NCBI RefSeq assembly: GCF_019336435.1
Contig: NZ_JAHWXQ010000001.1
Span: forward strand, 1 to 64,000
Direction: 5' to 3'
From: Pontibacter populi
Lineage (GTDB): Bacteria > Bacteroidota > Bacteroidia > Cytophagales > Hymenobacteraceae
Length of the DNA: 64,000 nucleotides
Shown: one piece after another, positions 1 through 8,871 of the stretch
Numbering within the stretch: the first letter of the stretch is position 1
Layout of the letters: each line of letters starts with the position of its first letter
Notes under the pieces: model-generated
Database searches by the model: none
What the model saw: only the letters and a program-made list of their open reading frames with translations
What the model was told of the DNA's origin: nothing
Made by a program: the position numbers and the translations under genes

Positions 1-3000
1 TCGATCTGAGCAGCGGTGATCGTTGCCTTACCCGTAGCATCCAGCTGAACGGTGAGGTTCTGGGTTACTACTATTGGGCTGGTATCGTCCTTAACTTCTA
101 CCTCCTGTGTTTGTATCGAGCTGTTACCGTTACCATCATCATAAGTCCAGGTAATGGTATAAGTACCCTGTGCTGTATATGTAGTTGGGTCTGAAGTGGT
201 ACCGGTAACCGTGCCTGCAACGTTATCGGTTGCTGTTGGGGCTGTAGCAGCTGCCGTGCACTGGCCTGTTATAGTTGGCAATGTAGCTAAAGTCGGAACC
301 GGCTTTTCATTATCGGTTACCGTCACTACCTGCGTTGCTGAGGCTTTATTGCCCGCTGCATCTGTAACCTCCCAGGTAACAGTTGTATTACCTAACGGGA
401 AGTCAACTGCAGCATCATTTGTTATGATAACATCACTGCAGTTATCAATAATTACCGGTGTACCCAATGCCACACCTGAGGCTGTGTTTTTACCCGCATC
501 TGTACTAACTGTGACAGCAGCAGGCGCAGTGATGGTTGGCTTGATCGGGTCAACTATAGTTACTATAGCAGTTGCCGTTTCGCTGTTGCCTTTCACATCG
601 GTAACAGTAAGCGTTACAGTGTTAACACCAAGTTCAGCGCAAGTAAAGTCAGTCTTACTTAAACTATAGCCATCAGTTGCGATAGAGCAGTTATCAGTAG
701 ATCCGTTATTGATCATAGCTGGTGTTATAGTTGCTTTACCAGTTGCATCTAACTCCACAGTGATGTTTTGTGTGATAACCTGTGGTTTTTGCGTATCGGT
801 AACTATAACCTGCTGCGTTGAAGTAGAGATATTACCATTACCATCATCAAAGCTCCATGTAATGGTATGGGCGCCAAGTTCGGAATAGGTTAGCAGATCA
901 GTAGTTGTGCCAACTATAGTTCCGCCACAATTATCTGTTGCTTTTGGTATAGTAGTAACTGTTACTGCACACTCGCCTGTTACTGCCGGCAATACAGCAG
1001 CATGAGTTGCTGCATCCTGATAATGTATGGTCATGGTACCACCATTAAAATAGGCAGTCCACCCCGGATAGGTATCAAAGTCCATACGCATATAGTTATT
1101 TCCACCATATACATACCCTGGAATCTCGCCTTTATAATTGATGGTAAAATCCTGGTTGTAGCCGAAATACTGGCTACTACCAATGTGTGTACCTGAAACT
1201 ACCATTCGAGCCCATTGCCCTGTTCCTCCACTATTTTGGTCCCTTCCCGAATATTTTAGTGTGATGCCAGTAACTACAGCCCCAGCTGGTAGTGGGTCAA
1301 CAAAACTGTGGGTGTACATTGTCCAGTTTCTTGAAAAACCGGCAGGAATGTTAATCGTCTTCGAAGCAATATTAAGAACTACAGGAGCCTGTGTATCTTT
1401 AACTATAACTTCTTGTGTCTGGGTTGTTGCGTTACCCGCTCCATCAGTGTAAGTCCACGTAATGGAATAAGAACCCTGCGTTGTGAATGTAGTTGGATTA
1501 ATAGTGGTAGCCGTAACCGTACCTGCAACATTATCGGTTGCTGTTGGGGCTGTTACAGTTGCCGCGCACTCGCCGGTTATAGTTGGCAGTGTAGCTATAG
1601 TTGGTACCGGTTTCTCATTATCTGTTACCGTCACTACCTGCGTTGCCGTAGCTTTATTGCCTGCAGCATCCGTAACCGTCCAGGTTACAGTGGTATTGCC
1701 AAGCGGGAAAGTGGCAGGCGCATCATTCGTTACACTGGCTCCCGAACAATTATCAGCTGTAATTGGTGTTCCCAGTGTTACATTCGATGCAGTACTCTTG
1801 CCTGTATCCGTATTAACTGTAACAGCTGCCGGAGCAGTGATGGTCGGATTGATCAGGTCAGCTATAGTTACTGTAGCCGTTGCTGTTGCTGTATTGCCAC
1901 TCAAATCGGTTACGGTCAGTATCACATCGTTAGTACCCACGTTGCGGCAATCAAACGAAGCCTTGGACAAGGTCATAGTTGCAATACCATCGTTATCGCT
2001 GGAGCCATTGACTATAGCTGCTACCGTAATAGTTGCCGAACCAGATTTGTTCAGTTGAACGGTAATATTCTGGGCACGTACCACGGGCGCTGTTTTATCA
2101 AAAGTAACACTGCTGCCGTTAGTAGTGGAGCTGGCTGTTGTGCCCGAGTTGTTTGCCAGGTCCTGATAGGTAATGCTAAAGGAAACCGTTCCTTCCGGAT
2201 CTGCCGTAGTTAAAGTATAGGTGGCGGTGTAAGCAGTAGTGCTACCAGCCGTTACCGTAGCTGGTTGTCCAGCTATAACAACTGTTGGAAGTGCTATTGG
2301 CTTAGAAGCTTCTAAACTAAGGGTAACAATATCACCTGGTTTCGCTTTTGTAATGTCATTGTTAGACGAGGCAATAGTTACTGTTTGCAGTGTTGGTGCA
2401 ATAGCATCTACTAAAACACCTGCTGTAGAAGGAGCCATCCCGCTCAGCGATAAGACAGCCGCATTGCCGACAGCATCCGTTATAGTGCCGCCATTTAAGG
2501 CAATTACTTCCAGGGCGATGCCGTTCATATCCTGTTCACCCTGCTGTACAGTATAGCGGAAAATCAGGGATGCTGAACCGGAACCACTCACATAAGCTGC
2601 TTCTTTGGAAGTAGAGCCAATGGTAAGTCCAAATGTTGGAGTACCGTCTACTGTTCCGATTGTTACGATTTCATCGAAGTTAACTGTGAAGTCCAGGTGC
2701 TGACCCGCTCTGTAGGTACTGTTAGCTGGTACGGAGAGAGAAGTGATAGCTGGCTTGGTAGTATCTATAGTGTAGACCTCGCCGGAACTATAGCCTGTAC
2801 TTAACACATTCCCTGCCGGATCCTTGATGCCGGTACCACTAGCTTTTGCATCCAGACGCAGGTTGCCGCTACCGCTAATACCAGAAACTGTTATCTGGTA
2901 ATTCTTCTGCGATCCGCTAATACTTGATATGGTGCCTGTTACAGATCCTGTAGTCGTCAGGGAGAAATCGTTAGCATCAACGCCTGTAACAGCCTCGTTG

Positions 3001-4995
3001 AATGCTACCAGATAGGTAACAGTGCTCGCGTTTGTAGTTGCTGTCATTGGGTTGGACCGGGTAATGCCTGTTATAGTTGGAGCTGTTGCATCTACCGTCC
3101 AGGTATAAGTATCTGGTGTTGCATCTATATTTCCAGAGACATCTACGGCTCTTACCTGTAGGCTATGAGAGCCTTCGCTCAACCCCGTTAGGCTAAGTGG
3201 TGAAGTAGCTGGAGTAAACTCACTACCATCCACGCTTGCATTGAAGGTGCCCGTCTCGCTACTTGTGAAAGTAAAGGTAGCATTTGCTGCATTAGTTACG
3301 GAAGCAGGCCCAGCGGTAATGGTCGTTTGTGGGGCAGTTGTATCGATTGTTACACTTAATCCCGACGAAGCAGGGCTCTCGCTACCTGAGCCATCTATCG
3401 CTATTGCCGTGAATGTATAAGTTCCTTCCGCTAAAGTGCTGGCGGTTACGGACCAGGCACCTGAGCTATTAGCCGTAGTACTGCCAACCACTGTACCATT
3501 TGCATACAATTTTACGGTAGCGCCAGATAATGCTGTCCCTTCTAAGGTAGGCGTATTATCATTAGTGATATTATCAGTGTTGCCTGAACCTGAGTCGCTT
3601 GAACTTAACAGATCCGGCGTAGATGGTGCTGCCATGCCAACTACAGTAACAGTTTGTGTAGCAGTGGCAAAATTTCCTGCAGCATCTGTAACCGTCCAGG
3701 TTACTGCGGTGTTTCCAATAGGGAAAGTAGAAGGTGCGTCGTTTGTAGTGGACGCTATGGAACAGTTGTCGGCAGTAATGGGGTTGCCTAATACGACTCC
3801 TGACGCTGTGCCTTTTCCAGCATCTGTATTAACTGCAACAGCTACCGGCGCGGTTATAGTTGGCTTGATGTTATCAACTATAGTTACTTCAGCAACTTCA
3901 GAAGATGTATTACCGCTGTTATCTGTTGCATAAACTGTTACATTTTGATTACCAAGACTATTACAGGTATAAGTAATGCTCTGAGCAGGAGCTCCATAAG
4001 TGGCCTCAACATACAAACGTTTTACCGTCCCGCCACAAGGATCTCCGAACACCTCGTTACTGGCACTAATGGTAACAGTATTTTTACCGAGAGCCAGATT
4101 CTCAACTATAGATTTGCTATCAGCAACATGACACCAGCCAATCGAAAAGTTACCACAAGTACCATCTGGCATACCGTAACTCGCGAAATTTATGCTAGTA
4201 ATTACGGTACCTGTTGGTGCCGCAAGAATTACTTCACCGTTCTCATTTGCAGTGGCACATATTTTTCCGGAATTAGTGAAACTTAACGTATAACTTCCGC
4301 TATTATCAGTTGTGCCGTTATCAAAATCCAATGGAACCACAGTAGCGTTACCATTAGCATCCAATGCCACAGTAATATTCTTGATTTTTATTGAAGGAGC
4401 TTCTGTATCTGCCAGAAAAGTAAGGAAAGGTTTTACCTCAAAACTTTCTATACCATCAACACGAAAATAATACTTCCCCTCTACTACAGATGTTGTCGGT
4501 TTTAACACCCATTCAAACTCCTTCACATACGATTCATTATTAAATACAAGAGAACCCGATGGAGTGGCACTGGTAATTACCTGGCCTGCTCTAAAAACCT
4601 CACCATCATTCAACACCAGTTGTTGGGTTGTCGGACTACCTTCTGGCACAAACGCCCCTGAGGCCATGACAAAGTGCTCTCCAGAAGTGCTTGTGGACGT
4701 TATTTTCGTAAATGGTCCTTCAGGATTTCTTGAATAACTTAGTCGGTTGTCAATTGAGACATTATCAGATGAAGGACTATTAGAGCCAGCGCTTGTATTG
4801 ACTTTGATTCTTAAACGAATCGTTTCATTTACATTACTAACCTTAATTTCCTCTTTTTCTGCACCTTTCCAGGTAGCCGAAGTTTCAGATCCATCGTCAT
4901 TTCTCCAGCGCCAACTACCATGAAACAGCATAGGAGAAGCTACCGCTTCGAGAAGCAAGCAACAGAAGAAAAAAAACAGTAAAAGTCTTTTCATT
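1..4995 (-). CDS. Giant secreted HYR/Ig-like repeat surface protein with a SUEL-type lectin domain (C-terminus beyond window; frameshifted at T8 tract)
   Basis: About 1,660 codons are open on the minus strand in one frame from 4979 to the window edge, so the C-terminus is missing. The plausible start, ATG at 4995, begins MKRLLTVFF but is one base out of frame with the rest. Removing one base of the T8 run (4969-4976) gives a typical signal peptide ending near AVAS-PMLFHGSW. Residues about 25-45 carry the SWRWRNDDGSE motif seen at the start of mature Bacteroidota surface proteins. Residues about 242-333 form a SUEL/Gal_Lectin domain (ASYGMPDGTC, FGDPCGGTVKRL). HYR modules follow (about 370-450 and again in the last 600 residues), with Ig-like modules between. 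A non-repeat insert (about 1205-1330) is unassigned. The role is probably adhesion or glycan binding. Read literally, ATG 4995 terminates after 26 codons. ATG 4931 would give a protein without a signal peptide. Confidence 0.85.
301..545 (-). repeat. HYR-module DNA repeat, one of at least three copies
   Basis: This segment, about 1605-1870 and about 3640-3880 encode the same HYR module (NPTITAPAAVTVNTD... to TVTDAAGN...). They remain visibly similar at the DNA level; the first two look roughly three-quarters identical by eye. The similarity could support recombination that changes the module number. Confidence 0.7.
4969..4976 (-). repeat. T8 homopolymer (A8 on plus strand) inside the signal-peptide coding region
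   Basis: Eight identical bases sit in codons 7-9 of the giant surface-protein gene. With eight, the ATG at 4995 reads to a TAG after 26 codons. With seven, it joins the long open frame and gives an intact signal peptide. This is either a homopolymer sequencing error or a slipped-strand (phase-variation) site. Confidence 0.7.
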
Positions 4996-5055
4996 TTAAT
5001 TTGGCTAAAAAAGTTGTTGAGTTGTATAGTAAATCATTGTGTTTTGTCCTAGTAT

Positions 5056-6630
5056 TCAATCCTCTGAGCTGTTCAGGCTCGGGGTGAGAAAGCGGGTTTT
5101 GTAAAAGCTGGTAAGTAGAAGTAAAGCAATAGCCGAAAAAACAGCGTATATAAAATAGTGGTTAAGTGTCGGAATATGATTGGGGTGAATAGCTACCTGT
5201 TGTACACTGCCTTGATCAGACTGAAACCGGGCACCAATGTCACCATTAGCACGTATTACTCCGGAAATACCCCTGTTACTATTGATAACCAGATCCTTTC
5301 TTGCTTCTATTGCCCTTAACCTGCCATTGTAAAAATGTTGCTCGGTTATAAAGGATTCAGAAAACCATCCGTCGTTTCCTAAATTGATCAGGAATGAAAT
5401 CTGATCGGTGTCATATCTGTTTAGTAAGGCAGGCACAGCTGACTCGTTGCAGAGCAATACTCCCGCATTGCCCCAAGGCGTTTTAATGGCCTGTTGCCTT
5501 ATGCCTTCCTGTACAATCAGCCCGCTACCAGCCAGAAAAGGGAGAATTATATTGCCTGGATTATTAAAAAGTGGCGACTCAACAAGTGAGAGCAGTTCTC
5601 CCTTATCATAGCGGTCTACTACACCACCCGTTGGGTTAAAGAGATAAGCAGAATTGTAAACAGCACTATTATTCTCTGCAACAGCAGTACTCATGCCCAG
5701 CAAGTAGTGGGCTTTAGTAACAGATGTGGCTTTGGAGATTTCTTTCAGAAAGTCGTCCTCGGCATTATAGGTCCAGGGGATAACTGTTTCAGACCATAAG
5801 ATAAGATCTGAGTTGCCAGCTGCTGCCTGCCTGTTTAAAGAAAGCAGGTTCTGGACTAAAGCATTTCCATTTTGTTCGTTCCAAACCGTTTCCGGTGACA
5901 AAGATGCCAGGATGAGCGATACACTTACTTTAGGTTTAATCTCAGCACTTACCTGTTGTGAAATATTTGCATAAAGAAGGGCTCCAAACGCAAAATGAGC
6001 TGTTACTATAAGAGCAGGAACCAGTACCAGCCTCCAGGCTTTTGCATGAACTGCATAGCTAAGAGTATAATTAACTATAACAACCAGAAATGATAAGATA
6101 TACACACCGCCTACTGCAGCAGGCTGCGCCAGGAATAGGTTTCCAGCCTGAGAAATACCTATACTATAGCTCATCCAGGGCATACCAGAAAAAAGAACGG
6201 CACGAAGCCATTCTACAGTAACCCACAAAGTGGCCATCCACAGTGCATTACCTATAAATGCGGATAGCGTAGCAGCTGAAAATCTTACCTTAAAATAAAT
6301 GAGGAACTGGAATGCGTATGTGCATCCAATGATCAGAGTCGAGAGCAGCCAACAAAAAACTCCTAACCATACGCTACTCTGTGCATACTGCACAATGGCA
6401 GGAACCATCCAGTAGTTAAGTACCCCTGCAGATACTACTCCAAACACCAACCCTTTATAAATTGCCTGTCGTGCCTGGGTTATGCTGAAAAGAGAGAGGA
6501 ATAAAAAACTTAATGCAAACCAAGCTATAGTATAGTTTACAAAAATTAAAGATAGGCTTGTAAGGATTGCCGATACAACGACAGACACATAACTATAAGA
6601 TGCAGCAAAATTTCGTAACTGTATCAGCAT
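5056..6630 (-). CDS. lnt: Lnt-family apolipoprotein N-acyltransferase (divergent)
   Basis: At 524 aa the length is normal for Lnt, the inner-membrane enzyme that adds the third acyl chain to lipoproteins. The N-terminal half (about 15-210) is a set of hydrophobic helices. The C-terminal half is a nitrilase-superfamily domain with a recognisable triad: E281 in LILWSETVIPW, K343 in DRYDK and C394 in LLCNES. The family's usual LVPFGE stretch after the lysine is replaced by LLSLVES, and the residue after the catalytic Cys is Asn rather than the common Tyr. It could therefore be a specialised paralogue rather than the housekeeping enzyme. The gene ends 60 bp before the start of the giant surface protein on the same strand, so co-transcription is likely. 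Family assignment is secure; the exact substrate is not. Confidence 0.8.
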   Translation of the reverse strand: MLIQLRNFAASYSYVSVVVSAILTSLSLIFVNYTIAWFALSFLFLSLFSITQARQAIYKGLVFGVVSAGVLNYWMVPAIVQYAQSSVWLGVFCWLLSTLIIGCTYAFQFLIYFKVRFSAATLSAFIGNALWMATLWVTVEWLRAVLFSGMPWMSYSIGISQAGNLFLAQPAAVGGVYILSFLVVIVNYTLSYAVHAKAWRLVLVPALIVTAHFAFGALLYANISQQVSAEIKPKVSVSLILASLSPETVWNEQNGNALVQNLLSLNRQAAAGNSDLILWSETVIPWTYNAEDDFLKEISKATSVTKAHYLLGMSTAVAENNSAVYNSAYLFNPTGGVVDRYDKGELLSLVESPLFNNPGNIILPFLAGSGLIVQEGIRQQAIKTPWGNAGVLLCNESAVPALLNRYDTDQISFLINLGNDGWFSESFITEQHFYNGRLRAIEARKDLVINSNRGISGVIRANGDIGARFQSDQGSVQQVAIHPNHIPTLNHYFIYAVFSAIALLLLTSFYKTRFLTPSLNSSED

Positions 6631-7347
6631 CCTGTTCCAGAGATAACTAGTCCGAAACTTATACTACCAAATAACAGCTTTACCCGCTGCCACGCAATGA
6701 TGGATTGCAAACACACTCTCGCAGTAAAGAGTGAAACTTGTTTCATTAGAAGTGGGTAAAAGTTTGGCTAAAAATTGACTATAAGGCACTTATAAGTTTT
6801 GCTTCTCTTAAGCAGGAAGCGGTCTGTTCTTCATTGTTTTCTGTAATAGAGCAAGGAGCGGGTAATAGGTAATGTGATACAGGAACAAGTATATTATCTT
6901 GAGACCCTATGCATCAGAAAACTAACAACTGATTTACTGTACTATGTTAGTCTCTCAAACATCAGGGAATCAGGATGCTTACTTATCAAAGCCTTATAAT
7001 ATGCCTGCAAGTTACTTTTAAGGATATAAAGGTTGTTATACAGGGTTGCACTAATTTGTCCTGCTTTGAAAACGGAGACAAATTAGAAATTTATAAAAGG
7101 ATAAGTTTTAACTATTAAATGCAATTATGATTACATCAGAACATCCAAAACGTCAACTACACCTATAAAAATCACAAATAGTAGCTGGTAACAGTTTTGT
7201 ACTAGTTTATAGTTGATTTAACAACGAAGGTGCTTCTTAGTGGGGTAGCCGGGAAGTTCAAGATCACTAAAAAGAGCTCACAGTTTACCGGCATTGTTAT
7301 AACAGTGCACAGGAACGGATAACTCAGGAGAATAGGCCGATAGGTGC
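6631..7347. other. Intergenic region, no gene seen
   Basis: This is 717 bp of AT-rich sequence upstream of the Lnt-like gene and downstream of the Crp/AraC regulator. It has no ORF of convincing composition, no recognisable RNA family and no clear hairpin terminator. It presumably holds the promoter of the Lnt-like gene. Confidence 0.5.
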
Positions 7348-8328
7348 TTAGCCAGAGATTTTCGTAAAAGCCATGTATTCTTTGGGACTGATGCCCTCCA
7401 TCTTTTTAAAGGCTTTATAAAATCCGCTTCTGGAGGTAAACCCTGCCTGCAGGGCAAGGGCTTCTATTGTAAAGCTCTGCAAAAACTCTTCTTTCTCTAA
7501 TTGTGCTTTTATATAAGAAATGCGGTACTGATTGACAAAATCTTTGAAGTTGGTTTTGGCATAAGTATTCAGGGCAAGAGAGAGTTTGTAAGCCGGAATG
7601 CCCAGGCGCGCAGCTAAACTATGAACCTTAATTGTTTTTTCTTTGAAGCATTCTGTTGTCTGCATAAATTGCTCCACCTGCTGAAATAAACTTTCAGTGT
7701 CAGTATCCTGCACAATTAGTTTGTTCTGCTTTTTAATGCGGGAGAGTGTTTCCGGTTTCATATCCAGAAAAGAAGCAATGCATTCCAAAGGGAGGCGGTC
7801 GATATAGCCTGGTTTCGATTTTACGAAATAATGATAGCGCTCCGAGGCGTTTCCAACGCGTACCACATGTGTCCGCTCCTGGGCATCGCGGTAATAGTCT
7901 TCGTATACCTGCCGGATGATGTAGTTAAGATCAAAAAAACGCTTGTACCAATCTTGTAGTATGTCTGTATGAACTCCCAAAACCAGAGTTGGCTCAATGG
8001 CAACTATAGCTTCCCGGGAGGGTTGCGTGCCGTAAAGTCCTGAGAGGGAACTGACAAATTCATTCTCAACAGAGATATAAGTAGTTATCTTTTTATGCTT
8101 GTGTAAGGAATAAGCCATCATGGCACCTTCCCTTATAAAATACATATAGTTGCACTTATCCCCCTGGCGTAGCAGGTGCTGTCCTTCCTGTAGCTGAATG
8201 GCGATGGCATGTTTATAAAATTCACCTTGCAGTTCCTGACTTACCGGATGCTGCATCGACAACAGGCCCAGGATGTAGGTAATATCTTCCGGATTTACTT
8301 GTATGAATTGTAAAGGTTTTTCACGCAT
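7348..8328 (-). CDS. Hybrid Crp-like sensor / AraC-type transcriptional regulator
   Basis: The protein has 326 aa. Residues about 30-125 form a cyclic-nucleotide-binding-like beta-roll (EGQHLLRQGDKCNYMYFIREG). Residues 178-203 (LECIASFLDMKPETLSRIKK) match the helix-turn-helix usual in Bacteroidota Crp/Fnr regulators. Residues about 225-322 are an AraC double-HTH domain (IEALALQAGFTSRSGFYKAFKKMEGISPKEY). It thus appears to be a complete Crp-type regulator fused to an AraC DNA-binding domain. The cNMP-binding arginine and glutamate signature is not obvious, so the ligand is unknown. It is the only transcription factor next to the starch locus and has the same orientation, so it is a candidate regulator of that locus. 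That link is inference. Confidence 0.8.
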   Translation of the reverse strand: MREKPLQFIQVNPEDITYILGLLSMQHPVSQELQGEFYKHAIAIQLQEGQHLLRQGDKCNYMYFIREGAMMAYSLHKHKKITTYISVENEFVSSLSGLYGTQPSREAIVAIEPTLVLGVHTDILQDWYKRFFDLNYIIRQVYEDYYRDAQERTHVVRVGNASERYHYFVKSKPGYIDRLPLECIASFLDMKPETLSRIKKQNKLIVQDTDTESLFQQVEQFMQTTECFKEKTIKVHSLAARLGIPAYKLSLALNTYAKTNFKDFVNQYRISYIKAQLEKEEFLQSFTIEALALQAGFTSRSGFYKAFKKMEGISPKEYMAFTKISG

Positions 8329-8806
8329 CAGATGTTCCGGTTTGTCAGGTTAGAAGTTTAGCAAAAAAGCCAAAATGAATATAGCTTTCATCCACTTGAG
8401 TAAATGTAAGTAAAATATCAGGTTATATATCAACCTGTTATATACAATTTATTTAATATTTATTACCGGGTCAGGCTCAAACCTGCTACACCATACCCAA
8501 CCTACATTTCAGTTAAGTAAAATCCAGGACTTGAAGTGGCGTCATTTCATCCAAATTTTCCTGGTATATAGATGATTTGTTTAGACTTCCAAAACCCTGA
8601 ACTATAGGCCACTGCGATTTCAAAACTCATACTATAGCGAGTCAAAAGTGAGGAATTTAGCATTTTAAGAAACGAATTAACATGTTTAAAACTATTTCAG
8701 ATTCATGTTAACAAGCAGGCAATTTCCGGGGATTTAGAATTTACATATCTTCGTACAAAAGCCATTACGCTGGTGAACTTTGACAAACTAACCTATAGAC
8801 CTGGCA
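8329..8806. other. Intergenic region, no gene seen
   Basis: About 480 AT-rich bases contain several CTATAG motifs but no ORF and no RNA family I recognise. The region probably holds the promoter of the Crp/AraC regulator near its left end. Confidence 0.45.
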
Positions 8807-8843
8807 ATAAAAAAGCTGGCTGATTCTCAGGATCAGCCAGCTT
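8807..8843 (-). terminator. Rho-independent terminator of the glycosidase operon
   Basis: A perfect 12-bp stem (AAGCTGGCTGAT at 8813-8824 against ATCAGCCAGCTT at 8832-8843) is followed on the minus strand by a short T-rich tail. It lies just after the stop codon at 8872. Confidence 0.85.
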
Positions 8844-8871
8844 GCTTAATTTCTATTACCAAAAAGTAACT

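Noticed and set aside
196-2556. Several plus-strand ORFs with Val/Thr-rich translations
   Set aside because: They are antisense shadows of the HYR-repeat gene, whose minus-strand frame is open through the whole region.
4929-4931. ATG 4931 as true start of the giant surface protein
   Set aside because: It would remove the signal peptide that is clearly encoded just upstream in two frames joined at the T8 tract.
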